Shown one piece after another: positions 44,717 to 55,129 of a stretch of 56,810 nucleotides of DNA. The notes beneath the pieces are model-generated. The model made no database searches. It was given only the letters and a program-made list of their open reading frames with translations, and was not told the DNA's origin. Location: positions 1 to 56,810 of the forward strand of contig CALKCU010000036.1 of the NCBI GenBank assembly GCA_938083005.1. The letters run 5' to 3'. Position 1 is the first letter of the stretch. Every line of letters begins with the position of its first letter. This DNA comes from an uncultured Sulfolobales archaeon (GTDB taxonomy: Archaea > Thermoproteota > Thermoprotei_A > Sulfolobales > NBVN01). Position numbers and translations under genes: made by a program.

Positions 44717-46144
44717 CTACCCGCTTCGGGTCCGCACCTCGAGTCTGTACTTAACGTGGTACTTCTTCAGAGTCTGAGGGCTTATTTGCTTAAGCTCTTC
44801 CTCAGGCAGCACCGACAGCACCTCCCACCCCGTATCTAGAGTCTGCTCGAAGGTCCTTCTCTCGCGCTCCCCCTGGTTTATGAACCTCCTCTCAAAGAGG
44901 TCCCCGAACTCCAAGTACTTCTTGTCCCTGGAGGTGAGAGACTCCAGCCCAACTATAGCCGAGAGCTCTCTGAGGTACTGGGCCTCGGCGTACGAGGATA
45001 TGAGCTGCGCGAAGAGCTCCCTATGGTCTCCCCTAGTCTTGCCCTCGCCTATTCCCTCCTTCATCAGCCTCGAGAGGGAGAGAAACACGTCAACGGGCGG
45101 GTAGATGCCCTTCCGCCACATGTCCCTCGAGAGGACTATCTGACCCTCCGTGATGTACCCGGTGAGATCGGGGATCGGGTGGGTTATGTCGTCGTCAGGC
45201 ATCGTGAGTATGGGCATTATCGTCATGCTCCCCCTCCTGGTCGCGACTCTCCCGGCTCTCTCGTAGATCGTCGCCAGGTCCGTGTACATGTACCCGGGGT
45301 AGCCCCTCCTCCCCGGTACCTCCTCTCGAGCAGCCGAGATCTCCCTGAGGGACTCAGCGTAGTTGGTCATGTCCGTCAGGATCGTCAGGACGTGCATGTC
45401 GTAGTTCCAGGCCAGGAACTCCGCAGCCGTGAGCGCGACCCTCGGTAGTGCTAGCTTCTCCACGGTGGATGCCGAGGCGGGGGCTACGAAAGCCACGGTC
45501 CTGTCCAGGGCACCCATGGACCTGAGCTCGCGCAGGAAGTACGCAGCCTCCTCGTACGTGACCCCTACGGCGCCGAAGACGACAACGAACTTCTCCTCCG
45601 ATCCCCTCACGGACGCCTGCCTGACCACCTGCATCGCTATCCTGTTGTGCGGGAGCCCGGAGCCGCTGAAGATCGGTAGCTTCTGACCTCTGACTAGGGT
45701 CAGCAACCCGTCTATAACCGATATACCGGTCTCGATGGGCTCGGATGGCGGAACCCTCAGAGCCGGGTTGAGGGCGCTTCCGTGGATATCCAGATATTCC
45801 TCGGGGATCACTTGGGGACCCCCGTCGATCGGCCTAGCGAGGCCGTCAAATATCCTACCGAGCATGTCTGACGACACCGCTATCTTTATAGTCTCTCCGT
45901 AGAACCTTACGATGCTCTTCCCAGGGGTCACTCCAGTAGTGGAGCCGAAGACCTGGACCACAGCCGCCTCTCTACTTACGTCTATGACCTGGCCCAGGAT
46001 TGAGGTCCCGTCTAGAGATACCTCAACCAGCTCCCCGTACCTTATCCCCCCTATAGCCCTCACGAACAGTAGTGAGCCCCTGACTCCGAAGATCTGCTTA
46101 GTGGACTTGACGAACAGCCTCTCGCGCGACACCCCACTACTCAC
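44717..46144 (-). CDS. atpB: A/V-type ATP synthase subunit B
   Basis: [78 protein letters not shown]. Confidence 0.97.
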   Translation of the reverse strand: MSSGVSRERLFVKSTKQIFGVRGSLLFVRAIGGIRYGELVEVSLDGTSILGQVIDVSREAAVVQVFGSTTGVTPGKSIVRFYGETIKIAVSSDMLGRIFDGLARPIDGGPQVIPEEYLDIHGSALNPALRVPPSEPIETGISVIDGLLTLVRGQKLPIFSGSGLPHNRIAMQVVRQASVRGSEEKFVVVFGAVGVTYEEAAYFLRELRSMGALDRTVAFVAPASASTVEKLALPRVALTAAEFLAWNYDMHVLTILTDMTNYAESLREISAAREEVPGRRGYPGYMYTDLATIYERAGRVATRRGSMTIMPILTMPDDDITHPIPDLTGYITEGQIVLSRDMWRKGIYPPVDVFLSLSRLMKEGIGEGKTRGDHRELFAQLISSYAEAQYLRELSAIVGLESLTSRDKKYLEFGDLFERRFINQGERERRTFEQTLDTGWEVLSVLPEEELKQISPQTLKKYHVKYRLEVRTRSG

Positions 46145-47909
46145 CCAACAGCTCCCTGAAGTCCGACTTTATGTCGTCCAAGACCTTCTTGAATATCCCC
46201 TCGGATAGCTGCTTGGAGGTATAGTACTTCATCTGGGCTATCTCCGACCTGCTCTTCAGCTCCCGTACTCTGGCGACGCTTATCCCCTTAGCCAGGGCTC
46301 TCCTGGCCATCCTATAGAACTCCATGATGGTCTCCGCAATCATCACGCCCTTCTCGGGCGACGAGTAGGCGTCGACCGGGTTTAGCGCGCTCTGCTGCAG
46401 GAAGTCCTCCCTTATCATTCTCGCGATCTCCAGCGTGAGTTTGTCCTCCTCGGGCAGGGCCTCGGGACCTACGAGCCTCACTATGTCGCTGAGCTCCGCC
46501 TCCCGCTGGAGAATCTTCAGGAACGTCTCCCTGTACTCGCTCCAGCTAGTCAGCTTATCCCAGTAGCCCCTTACGAAGTCGATGTAGAGGCTGTAGCTGA
46601 GGAGCCAGTTGATCGCCGGGAAGTGCCTGCGGGTAGCCAGGCCATAGTCTAGCGCGTAGAAGCACTGGACGTACCTAACGGTCGACCTTACCACCGGCTC
46701 GCTGAAGTCTCCTCCGGGGGGCGACACGGCACCGAATATCGTAAGGCTCCCGTACCTCTCGGGCCTCCCCAGGGTTCTGACCCTTCCAGCCCTCTCGTAG
46801 AACTCCGCGAGCCTGCTCGAGAGGTAGGCCGGGAAGCCCTCCTCCCCTGGCATCTCCTCCATCCTACCGCTTATCTCCCTCATCGCTTCGGCCCACCTAC
46901 TCGTCGAGTCCGCTACCATGACTACATCGTAGCCCATGTCTCTGAAGTACTCGCCTATCGTGACCCCGAGGAACACGCTCGTCTCCCTAGCGGCCACCGG
47001 CATGTTGCTCGTGTTGGCTATGAAGACGGACCTCTCCATCATAGGTCTTCCCCGCCTCGGGTCCATGAGCTTCATGAAGCTCGTTAGCGCGTCCGACATC
47101 TCGTTACCCCTCTCGCCGCAGCCTACGAAGACGGCTATGTCAGCATGGCTCCACTTGGTTATCTCCTGGAGGGCCACGGTCTTCCCGGTGCCGAAGCCTC
47201 CCGGTATAGCGGCCTTCCCTCCCTTCGCTATCGGGAACACGTAGTCTATGACCCTTATTCCGGTGATCAGGGGCTCGACAGGGTTCAGCTTCTCCGCGTA
47301 TGGTCTAGGCCTCCTGATGGGCCAGAGCTGGTACATCCTTACTTCGAACTCCTTATCGCCCGAAGCCACCACGGCCACTGGGTCCTCTATAGTGTACTCG
47401 CCGTCCTCGGCGAGCCACTTGACGTATCCGCTGATTTCGGGCGGCACCATCACCTTATGCGATACAAGGGGGGTCTCACTGACGAACCCGATCACGTCCC
47501 CGGGACCGACTTTGTCTCCAGGTTTTACGTCTCTACTCCTCTCGTATCCCCACTTGACGTCGCGGCGTAGCGACGGGACGTTTACGCCGCGCCTTATGAA
47601 TATGCTCCCGGTTCTAGAAGCTATCTCCTTCTCCGGCCTCTGGAGCCCGTCGTAGATAGATCCTATCAGGCCGGGGCCCAGCTCGGCCGAGAGGGGTCTA
47701 CCGGTAGCTACCACTCTTTCGCCGACCGTCAGCCCCGAAGTCTCTTCGTATACCTGGACGTACGCTCTGTCGCCCCTTATTGCTATCACCTCGCCTATCA
47801 GTTCCTCCTCGCCCACCCTGACGACCTCGTACATCATGACGCCCGAGAGGCCCTCGGCTACGACGAGGGGACCCGAGATCCTGTATATCCTCCCGGTGAT
47901 GCTACTCAC
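46137..47909 (-). CDS. atpA: A/V-type ATP synthase subunit A
   Basis: [68 protein letters not shown]; no intein interruption. Confidence 0.97.
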   Translation of the reverse strand: MSSITGRIYRISGPLVVAEGLSGVMMYEVVRVGEEELIGEVIAIRGDRAYVQVYEETSGLTVGERVVATGRPLSAELGPGLIGSIYDGLQRPEKEIASRTGSIFIRRGVNVPSLRRDVKWGYERSRDVKPGDKVGPGDVIGFVSETPLVSHKVMVPPEISGYVKWLAEDGEYTIEDPVAVVASGDKEFEVRMYQLWPIRRPRPYAEKLNPVEPLITGIRVIDYVFPIAKGGKAAIPGGFGTGKTVALQEITKWSHADIAVFVGCGERGNEMSDALTSFMKLMDPRRGRPMMERSVFIANTSNMPVAARETSVFLGVTIGEYFRDMGYDVVMVADSTSRWAEAMREISGRMEEMPGEEGFPAYLSSRLAEFYERAGRVRTLGRPERYGSLTIFGAVSPPGGDFSEPVVRSTVRYVQCFYALDYGLATRRHFPAINWLLSYSLYIDFVRGYWDKLTSWSEYRETFLKILQREAELSDIVRLVGPEALPEEDKLTLEIARMIREDFLQQSALNPVDAYSSPEKGVMIAETIMEFYRMARRALAKGISVARVRELKSRSEIAQMKYYTSKQLSEGIFKKVLDDIKSDFRELLGE

Positions 47910-47913
47910 CCTC

Positions 47914-48216
47914 TCACCCCAGGTAGACCTCGTATCCTACGAACTTACGTATAAGGTCCCGGTAGTAGTCCCTGGGTTTCACCTCGAGGTCGTGCGGCTC
48001 GTCGGGTATCTCGACCACTATCGGGTAGACGCTGGTGTATATCTCCGCGGGGAGCTTCGCCGCTCTTAGTAGGGACTTCTGCACCAGTACGACGGCCACC
48101 TCTCCCGAGCTCAGGAGCTCTTGCACAGCCATGGACGCGTTTACCCCGTCCTCCGCCTCTACGACATCGGCTATCCCCAGGATTCTGATCAGGGGCGCTA
48201 GCTCCCTCCTGACCAC
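47914..48216 (-). CDS. atpF: A/V-type ATP synthase subunit F
   Basis: Small protein in the conserved operon slot between C and A; VVLVQKSLLRAAKLPAEIYTSVYPIVVEIPDEP. Confidence 0.85.
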   Translation of the reverse strand: MVRRELAPLIRILGIADVVEAEDGVNASMAVQELLSSGEVAVVLVQKSLLRAAKLPAEIYTSVYPIVVEIPDEPHDLEVKPRDYYRDLIRKFVGYEVYLG

Positions 48217-48252
48217 CGCCGCGAGCTTTAGTCTCCTGGGCTCGGGCGAGGC

Positions 48253-49086
48253 TCACCACCTCCTGAGGACCTTGGGTATGAAGGCGTAGCGCGCCACCTT
48301 GGGTTCGTAATACTTGGTGGCCAAAAATACGGTGAGCAGATCGACTAGACCCTCCCTGTGGAAGAGCATGTGGGTAGCCATGCTTAGAGCCTCAGCAGCC
48401 TCGTAGATAGTGTACTTGGACAGCCTAGCTTTGTCGACGCGGCTTAGAGAGTCCACAGCCTTCCCGAGGAGCAGTTCGCTCAGAGGGTTTAGCCTCAGGG
48501 CTTCGACGAACTTCCCGAAGCCCTCCGTCCCGAGCTTGAGTAGCTCGGCGTTCTTCAGGTACCTGTAGTAGTGTAGCGCCACCAGGGATTTCGTGAACTC
48601 GTAAGCCCAGCTCCAGTCCTCCCTTATCCTAACGAGAGACGCTCTCACTCGCTCCAGATAATCCGCGTAGAACCTCTTGACCTCCCCGCTGTCGCAGGGA
48701 GGGCTCCCCAGTGCGGCGCCGATCTCCTTCGCGGAGGAGGACTGCGGGCGCGGTCGCGATTCCGGGTCTGACCGAGATAGGCAGTAGCGCTCCAGATCTC
48801 CCAGTTCGAGGAAGGTCTTGGCGAAGCCTAGGTACTCCTGCGGCAGAAACTTAACCGTCTCCTCGATTTCGCTTTTGGCTATGGCATAGGTTTGCTGGTC
48901 TAGCTCCTCGTACGACCTCACATCGCGAAGGTTTAGGTACATAAGCCTGGACCCGTGCTGCTGGAGCACGGTCTCGAGGCTCAAGTCTAGGTCCTTCAGA
49001 GCCGCGTTAATCATGTCGACTACTCTGGGGGGCCTGGCCAGCAGGGTCCGTATGAGACCTATGGAGACCTCTTTAGAAGGCTTCAA
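48253..49086 (-). CDS. atpC: A/V-type ATP synthase subunit C
   Basis: Operon position plus LYLNLRDVRSYEELDQQTYAIAKSEI/ADYLERVR helical protein pattern. Confidence 0.75.
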   Translation of the reverse strand: MKPSKEVSIGLIRTLLARPPRVVDMINAALKDLDLSLETVLQQHGSRLMYLNLRDVRSYEELDQQTYAIAKSEIEETVKFLPQEYLGFAKTFLELGDLERYCLSRSDPESRPRPQSSSAKEIGAALGSPPCDSGEVKRFYADYLERVRASLVRIREDWSWAYEFTKSLVALHYYRYLKNAELLKLGTEGFGKFVEALRLNPLSELLLGKAVDSLSRVDKARLSKYTIYEAAEALSMATHMLFHREGLVDLLTVFLATKYYEPKVARYAFIPKVLRRW

Positions 49087-49682
49087 AGAACCGTCTCCCC
49101 CATGAAGCCTCTGCTCAGTCTCGAGGCTAACGCTGAGATTCTCGAGTCGTAGCTGTTGTCCACCCTCACCCTGCCCTCGCGGTCTTCGACTACGACGCCC
49201 CCGGAGATTCCGGTGGTGCGGAGCTCTAGCTCTACTCCGCGAAGCCGCGCCACCTCGTCGGCGGCTCCTCTCGCGAGCTGAGCGTCCCTCTCAGAGACGT
49301 ACACTACTAGCCCGCTCGCCCTGCCCAGACTCCTCTCGACCTCCTCTACTGCCTCCTCAAGGAGGTTCCTCAAGGAAGCCAGCCTAACCTCGGGGGGTAA
49401 GCTTTCCAGGAGCTCCAATGCTTTGGAGATAGCCCTGCTTACGACTTCGTGCCTAGCCTTGCTAACGAGGATCCTCGCTCTCACCTTAGCTTCGGCTACT
49501 CTAGCCTCGTAGTCCAGTTCTGAGAGCACTCTACTCCTCTCGGCCTCCACTACGGCTCTCTTCCTCTCCCTAGCCTCCTCGAGGATCCTCTTGGCGCTCT
49601 CACGAGCGCTGGCTACTATCCTCTCGGCCTCCTCGCGTGCCTTCCTCAGGACGGCCCCTCGCAGCAACTCGATAGAGTTCAT
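49083..49682 (-). CDS. atpE: A/V-type ATP synthase subunit E
   Basis: Long coiled-coil N-terminus then subunit E-like domain (GISGGVVVEDREGRVRVDNSYDSRI). Confidence 0.9.
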   Translation of the reverse strand: MNSIELLRGAVLRKAREEAERIVASARESAKRILEEARERKRAVVEAERSRVLSELDYEARVAEAKVRARILVSKARHEVVSRAISKALELLESLPPEVRLASLRNLLEEAVEEVERSLGRASGLVVYVSERDAQLARGAADEVARLRGVELELRTTGISGGVVVEDREGRVRVDNSYDSRISALASRLSRGFMGETVL

Positions 49683-50161
49683 CAGACCACCAGTGGAACC
49701 ATCAGGAGCCCGAAGACCAGCCCCAGCATCCCGAAGAGCTCCTCGTACGCCGCTAGTATCAGCCCCATCGAGAATATGCCGCCCCTGGTCTTAACCAGGA
49801 GGGATACGGCGTCGGCACACACCGTGCCCTGCGCCCACGCCGAGAACATCTCCGCAAACCCGACGAATAGGGATATCCCCAGGAACCCCAGGGCTGTCGT
49901 CGCGGGCACAAGCCCACCGTACTTAGCCGCGGCGGCCGGTAGGTGCTGCGAGTACATGAAGTAGGCGAACACGAAGCCGTAGACGAGAGTCTGTGTCGCT
50001 GGGAGGAAGGACAGCGCGAGGACCGACGCGCGCATAGCGGGCTCCTCGGATATTATAGAGAGACCGACGGACGCGGCTCTCCTAATCCCCAGGGTTGTCC
50101 CTATGACGGCTAGGGCTTCCGCCAGGGCCGGCGCTAAGTAGGCCAGTATCCCGGTCTCCAT
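49682..50161 (-). CDS. atpK: A/V-type ATP synthase membrane rotor subunit K/c (duplicated hairpin)
   Basis: Two hairpins: SFLPATQTLVYGFVFAYFM and GLILAAYEELFGMLGLVFGLLM. Confidence 0.92.
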   Translation of the reverse strand: METGILAYLAPALAEALAVIGTTLGIRRAASVGLSIISEEPAMRASVLALSFLPATQTLVYGFVFAYFMYSQHLPAAAAKYGGLVPATTALGFLGISLFVGFAEMFSAWAQGTVCADAVSLLVKTRGGIFSMGLILAAYEELFGMLGLVFGLLMVPLVV

Positions 50162-50366
50162 GGTCAGTCCTCCTGGATTGGACTAGAGCGGAATTTAAGG
50201 AGCGCGCCCAGACGTTGAAGCGGGAGTAGTAAGCTTATTCTGTTCAAACAAACAGGCACGGAGAGGCTCTACGGAAGATCGAATGCGCGATCGCCACGCT
50301 ATCCGTTAGTGGCTCGAGCCCGTACTCAGATCGGTCCACCGCGACCTGGTTTTGCGAAGGGGCGGG

Positions 50367-52304
50367 CTAGACCGTTATCTTCCCGATCACCATCTTCACG
50401 GGCTTTATCTTTCTTCCTTGAGCCTCAAAGAACTTAGACGATATTTCGAAGAGGCAGAGCCTCAGGGAGTGGACGAAGGGGCCTACAGCCGAGAGGGCTA
50501 GGTTCAGAGTGTGCAGGAGCAGCGCTAGGAGGACTCCTAGCCCGATTCCAGCGACATAGCTTAGTCCCGCGAAGCTGCCGACGGCTCCGAAGAGGATGCT
50601 ATTGAACGCCTCCGCTAGGAACGCCGTCCCGCAGGCTATGCCGGCTATCCTGACGTAGGAGAACACGTCGCCCGCTATCCCCACTACGTCGAAGAGCCAC
50701 AGGAAGCCTCCGATGCTACCCACGGTCTTGATCTTGGCGAATACCACCAAGGCTAGTCCCGCGAGGACTAGGAGCCGGGAGACTTCGAAGAGGTGGTCCG
50801 GCACGTCCATCCAGCGGAGACCAAAGACTTTCGTAACTAAGAGAGGGCCGCCAACCATCAGAGTCAACACGCCTACCTCGTAGAGGGAGTCGTACACTCT
50901 GCGGAGCTTGACGCTCTTGGCTAGAGCTACGGTGTGCGACACGAAGGTGAACGCGAGCCCCAGCGCGAGGCTCATCCCTATCATCCACATTATGTCGAGC
51001 GTATTGATGAGAGGCCTCTCCACCGGTACGAGCCAGCCCAGCAGGGAGCCGAGGAAGCTCTTGGACGCTACCCCCACGACAGCGCTCAGTAGCCCGCTCA
51101 CGTACAGCACCCTCTTCAGCCTCACAAATCCCGGGGACTCCGGGTCGGCGACGAACTTGGGCAGCAGGTACCTCGTAGCCAGGACTATCCCCAGCCCGTA
51201 GCCAACGTCGGCCATCATTAGGGAGAAGAAGATCAGGAAGGAGTAGGCGAGCAGCGGTGTCGGGTCCCACTCGTGCGGCGAGGGCATTCCATAGAGCTCC
51301 GTGAGCAGCTCGAATGGTCTGAATGGCCTAAGGTTGTTGAAGTCGACCGGGGGGTTCTCACCCTCGATAAAAGTGGCATAAGCGGGGTAAGAGCTTAGCT
51401 TCCTGAGCAGATCTCCCGCCTTGGACCTTGGCACCCAACCAGCGATAACCACCGTATACTTCGAGCTCGCAGCGCTCTGGAGCATCCTGAGCCTCTCATA
51501 CTCGCTCTCCACTAGGGACTTCAGCACTGCTATATCCCTAACCGCCGCTCCAAGCTCTTCCCTCCTCCTACTCACGAGCTCCTCTACGGACCTCCTCACC
51601 TCAGCTATCCGCTCGCTTAGCTTGAAGGCGATGGTCTTCAGGGATTCGCCGGAGTACTCCCGGAAGTCGAGGAACTCCACCCCAGCTCCGGTAGCTTTAG
51701 CTAAGCCCTTAAACGTCTCGGGGCTAAAGGCTAGTGTTGATGCTACTCCCCTCTCGCACTCTACTTCCGCGAGGACGGCGATAGAGCTCCCCCTCAGCTG
51801 CTCGTAGGCTTCCCTAACGGCTAGCACGGATTTGATTACCAACACGTCCCCGGTATAGTCCAGCAGGGAGGCTCCCCCCTCGGGGTGCCCGTCCAACAGG
51901 GCCTCCACCAGCTTCTTCGCGGCCACCAGCTTCTCCACCTCCGCCTCGCGCGAGCCGATCACCTCGTTAATGCTCTTGACCTTGCTGTAGACCTCCTCTA
52001 CTCTCCTCACCAGGGACTCTACCGCGTTTCTGACGCTCTCCTGGGGGACTTCAACGCGCACTACGACTCTCTCCTCGATGTTCGACTCGAGGTAGTTGTA
52101 CATGCTCTTCGCCTTCTCGAGGAGTGAGAGGTAGTTCTCGAGCTCCCTGAGAACCGGGGCGCCCGGCTCTAAGACTATGGGTTCTATAACCCCTAGCTTT
52201 ATCAAGAGCTCTGTGACCTCCCCGGCGTAGTCTTTCGGTACCGCCAGTACCAGCCTCAGCGCGACGTCGGGGTCGCTTAGGAAGGCCCGCCTGGCGCTAC
52301 TCAA
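50367..52304 (-). CDS. atpI: A/V-type ATP synthase subunit I/a
   Basis: Soluble coiled-coil N-terminus; membrane half PSPHEWDPTPLLAYSFLIFFSLMMADVGYGL...HTLNLALSAVGPFVHSLRLCLFEISSKFFE. Confidence 0.93.
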   Translation of the reverse strand: MSSARRAFLSDPDVALRLVLAVPKDYAGEVTELLIKLGVIEPIVLEPGAPVLRELENYLSLLEKAKSMYNYLESNIEERVVVRVEVPQESVRNAVESLVRRVEEVYSKVKSINEVIGSREAEVEKLVAAKKLVEALLDGHPEGGASLLDYTGDVLVIKSVLAVREAYEQLRGSSIAVLAEVECERGVASTLAFSPETFKGLAKATGAGVEFLDFREYSGESLKTIAFKLSERIAEVRRSVEELVSRRREELGAAVRDIAVLKSLVESEYERLRMLQSAASSKYTVVIAGWVPRSKAGDLLRKLSSYPAYATFIEGENPPVDFNNLRPFRPFELLTELYGMPSPHEWDPTPLLAYSFLIFFSLMMADVGYGLGIVLATRYLLPKFVADPESPGFVRLKRVLYVSGLLSAVVGVASKSFLGSLLGWLVPVERPLINTLDIMWMIGMSLALGLAFTFVSHTVALAKSVKLRRVYDSLYEVGVLTLMVGGPLLVTKVFGLRWMDVPDHLFEVSRLLVLAGLALVVFAKIKTVGSIGGFLWLFDVVGIAGDVFSYVRIAGIACGTAFLAEAFNSILFGAVGSFAGLSYVAGIGLGVLLALLLHTLNLALSAVGPFVHSLRLCLFEISSKFFEAQGRKIKPVKMVIGKITV

Positions 52305-52602
52305 CGGGAACCCCCGCGACTCTCGAGGCGAGCCTCTTAGCTAGCTTGACTAAAGCGTCCTCGGGTAGGGAGAGTATCCTCTTCGCCTCACTTTCTGCCC
52401 GCAGCAGGATTTCTCGTACCTCTCTCTCGAGGGCACTCTCTAGCGATGCCCTGTACTCCTCTAGCTCCTTCTTGTAACTCTCGTCGGCCAAGAGGCGCTC
52501 GGCCTCCGCCTTAGCCTCGGCTATGATGGCCTGGGCCCTCCTCCTCGCATCCTCGAGTATCCTCTCCGCCTCGGCCTCTATGCTCGCTACGACGTCGCTC
52601 AA
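52297..52602 (-). CDS. A/V-type ATP synthase subunit H-like coiled coil
   Basis: DVVASIEAEAERILEDARRRAQAIIAEAKAEAERLLADE; first gene of the operon; taatatatatta TATA-like element upstream. Confidence 0.8.
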   Translation of the reverse strand: MSDVVASIEAEAERILEDARRRAQAIIAEAKAEAERLLADESYKKELEEYRASLESALEREVREILLRAESEAKRILSLPEDALVKLAKRLASRVAGVPVE

Positions 52603-52756
52603 CGGGACACCAAAGACCTTACAAAGAGAGCCGAATAATATATATTACCTCGATGCCGAGCCTTTTCCCGCACGCCGAAACCGGGTCTCATCTGCGACTC
52701 CTCCTTCGAGCGCTCAAACTCTGCCCACCAGCGTAGACGGTTGGGTACATTAAGGC

Positions 52757-53296
52757 TCATAAGTCCGGGAGGGGACTATCTCCACTCCGGAGGGGTAGAG
52801 CGTTGGTCGTGAGGTCTGTGGGGTAAGATATAGCGAACTGGAATATCGTAGAGTAGTCCCTCCTCAGCTCGTAGAGCTGCGGCTTGTAGAGGAACAGCGC
52901 GCCGCCCCGATACTCCAGGCCTAGTATTCTGCTTACGAGCTCTGCCGCGTATCTGTCCTCCACTACGCCGACGAAACTCTCGGACTCCGGAACTATGGTG
53001 ATAATTATCGGGAGGAGTATTCGATCCCAGCTCTCTCTATCGATAAAGTTCGAGATCCTCTCTAGCTCTTTTTTCCTAAAGAAGTGCAGGGTTCCGTCTC
53101 TGCATAAGACTCTCGGGTACTCCTCGCTCAGTAGCTCCTCAAGGGACTTTCTGGTGCGCGGGAGGTGTTTGTTCGCTACCCCGAGCTCCTCCCTAAGCAG
53201 GGCCTCGAGCAAGCTATCGCGCTCCACCGCTCTCCCGAAGGCTAACGCTCTCACGGTAATATAGGCAGCTCGCCGACGGTAGAGACGCTGGAGCAC
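52757..53296 (-). CDS. UPF0216/DUF61-like protein
   Basis: Resembles archaeal UPF0216 (EYPRVLCRDGTLHFFRKKELERISNFIDRESWDRILLPIIITIVPE). Confidence 0.6.
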   Translation of the reverse strand: MLQRLYRRRAAYITVRALAFGRAVERDSLLEALLREELGVANKHLPRTRKSLEELLSEEYPRVLCRDGTLHFFRKKELERISNFIDRESWDRILLPIIITIVPESESFVGVVEDRYAAELVSRILGLEYRGGALFLYKPQLYELRRDYSTIFQFAISYPTDLTTNALPLRSGDSPLPDL

Positions 53297-54546
53297 TCCT
53301 CGAGGGGGTTGATTAGCGTGACATCGACCCTGGAGCCCTCCTCGTACCCCTCAAGCTCTTCAGGTATCTCGAGGATAGCGTTGGCCCTTATCAGAGTCGA
53401 GAGTATCCCGGAGCCGGTGAGCCTTAGCGGTATTACTAGGACCTCGTCTCGATCCCTGCAAGCGACGACCCTGTAGAAGGACCTGAAGCCCACCTCGTTT
53501 GATAGCCTTCGCACTAGCCTGCCGGAGACCCTCGGCCTCGCCTCCTGAGGGGAGCCATAGGCCTTGCTCAGCAGGGGAGCTAGGAAGAGGTCCAGGCTTA
53601 TGTAGGCGGCCACCGGGAGGCCGGAGACCAGGAGCACCGGCTTCCCGCGCACCGCGTAAGCGCTCGCGGTCCTCCCCGGTCTTATCCTAACGCCCCGGAA
53701 TATCTCATCGGAGCCTTCGAGTTTCGCGACGGCGTCCGGGGCTACGTCCCTGGCTCCGACCGACGTGCCTCCAGTAACCACTACCGCGTCCGCGATCTCC
53801 AGCGCTTCCCTAAGAGTTTTCGAGAGCTCCTCGATGTCGTCTGGGACGACTCTCCAGTAGACGACGTCTCCGCCTATCTCCCTTATGTACGAGGCTACTA
53901 CGTAGTACGTCACGTTCGGGACGAGCCCCCTCAGTATCTCGTCACCGGTGTTCAGCACGGCTATTCTCGGTCTCCTGAAGACCTCGACCTCGCTGTAGCC
54001 GGAGGAGGCTAGCGCGGCTATGTGCCACGGTCTCAGCTTGGTGCCTCTGCGGACTATGAGATCCCCCGCTCTGAGATCCTCCCCGCGGAACGATATGTTC
54101 GCGTACCTCGGATAGGCTCTGTAGACGTAGACCATCCCCTCCCTCAAGAGGCAGTACTCGATGGGTATCACGACGTCCGCTCCCCTGGGTATCGGGGCAC
54201 CGGTGGACACTAGCACGGCCTCGGAGCGCTCCACCAGCGGGATCTCGCTACTGTCCACGTCCACACTGCCAACTAGGATGAGCACCGCGGGAGAGCTCTC
54301 GGAGGCGCCAGCGACGTCGGGAAATCTCGCTGCGACCCCGTCCACGGCGGACCTATCGTAGGGGGGCAGATCGACCCTGGAAACGTAGTCCCTGAAGGAG
54401 TACCTGCCAACGGCTTCCCGAACGTCGACGGTCTCTCCATCGATGCTCATGGAGACCCTCCCGAGAAGTCTCTCGAGGGCCTCAGCGAGCCCCACGAACT
54501 CCAGTACCTTGCCCGTAGCCCAACACCCTTCCGACTCCGCGGGCAA
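53251..54546 (-). CDS. moeA: Molybdopterin molybdenumtransferase MoeA
   Basis: DLPPYDRSAVDGVAARF, STGAPIPRGADVVIPIE, VVTGGTSVGARDVAPD, VLLVSGLPVAAYISLDLFL. Confidence 0.94.
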   Translation of the reverse strand: MPAESEGCWATGKVLEFVGLAEALERLLGRVSMSIDGETVDVREAVGRYSFRDYVSRVDLPPYDRSAVDGVAARFPDVAGASESSPAVLILVGSVDVDSSEIPLVERSEAVLVSTGAPIPRGADVVIPIEYCLLREGMVYVYRAYPRYANISFRGEDLRAGDLIVRRGTKLRPWHIAALASSGYSEVEVFRRPRIAVLNTGDEILRGLVPNVTYYVVASYIREIGGDVVYWRVVPDDIEELSKTLREALEIADAVVVTGGTSVGARDVAPDAVAKLEGSDEIFRGVRIRPGRTASAYAVRGKPVLLVSGLPVAAYISLDLFLAPLLSKAYGSPQEARPRVSGRLVRRLSNEVGFRSFYRVVACRDRDEVLVIPLRLTGSGILSTLIRANAILEIPEELEGYEEGSRVDVTLINPLEECSSVSTVGELPILP

Positions 54547-54581
54547 TTCTTATAAGTTGCCATAATTAAGCGCTGCTTGGT

Positions 54582-54656
54582 GCCGCGGTAGTATAGCCAG
54601 GCCAAGTATGCGGGCCTTTCGAGCCCGTGACCCGGGTTCAAATCCCGGCCGCGGCA
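54582..54656 (+). tRNA. tRNA-Glu (anticodon UUC)
   Basis: GCCGCGG/CCGCGGC acceptor stem, CGGGC-CTTTCGA-GCCCG anticodon arm, CCGGGTTCAAATCCCGG T-arm; no encoded CCA; intronless. Confidence 0.95.
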
Positions 54657-54661
54657 CTCTC

Positions 54662-54685
54662 CCCCGGGGACGCATGTCCCCGGGG
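54662..54685. terminator. Strong GC-rich hairpin just 3' of tRNA-Glu
   Basis: CCCCGGGGAC-gcat-GTCCCCGGGG perfect 10-bp inverted repeat. Confidence 0.5.
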
Positions 54686-54741
54686 CTGAGCGTGAGAGCT
54701 TATAAGACCAAGGTCAGTAGCGTACTCGGTGCTCTAACCCA

Positions 54742-55095
54742 GTGTCATCCGAGGGCGAGCCCGAGAAGAAGAGGGACATAAGGGCCCTGCTCTCCGTGGT
54801 ACCTCCAGCGGAAGCCCTAAGGAGGCAGAAGAGCCCTCCCCGGGAGAGGAGAGTGAGGTTAAAGTACAACCCGGCAGTGAAGCCCGGCAACCTACACATA
54901 AACCCGGGGCTACTCAAGGAGCTCCCCATAGGCGAGTACGCCGAGATCTCGGTTCACGGGAGGAGGATAAGACTCAAAGTGGTCGTGGACGAGGGGATTC
55001 CACCGGGGGAGGTATGGGGTCCTCCGGACCTAAAGAGCCATGGGATAGCCGACAACAGCATCGTGACTCTCAGACCCGCGGTGGGGCAGGGCTAG
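54742..55095 (+). CDS. Hypothetical archaeal protein with a small beta-barrel-like C-terminus
   Basis: GTG start about 35 nt after TATA-like cttataag; LHINPGLLKELPIGEYAEISVHGRRIRLKVVVDEGIPPGEVWGPPDLKSHGIADNSIVTLRPA. Confidence 0.6.
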   Translation: MSSEGEPEKKRDIRALLSVVPPAEALRRQKSPPRERRVRLKYNPAVKPGNLHINPGLLKELPIGEYAEISVHGRRIRLKVVVDEGIPPGEVWGPPDLKSHGIADNSIVTLRPAVGQG

Positions 55096-55129
55096 CGACT
55101 TAAAAGAACAGCTCTAGACGAGTATCGGG

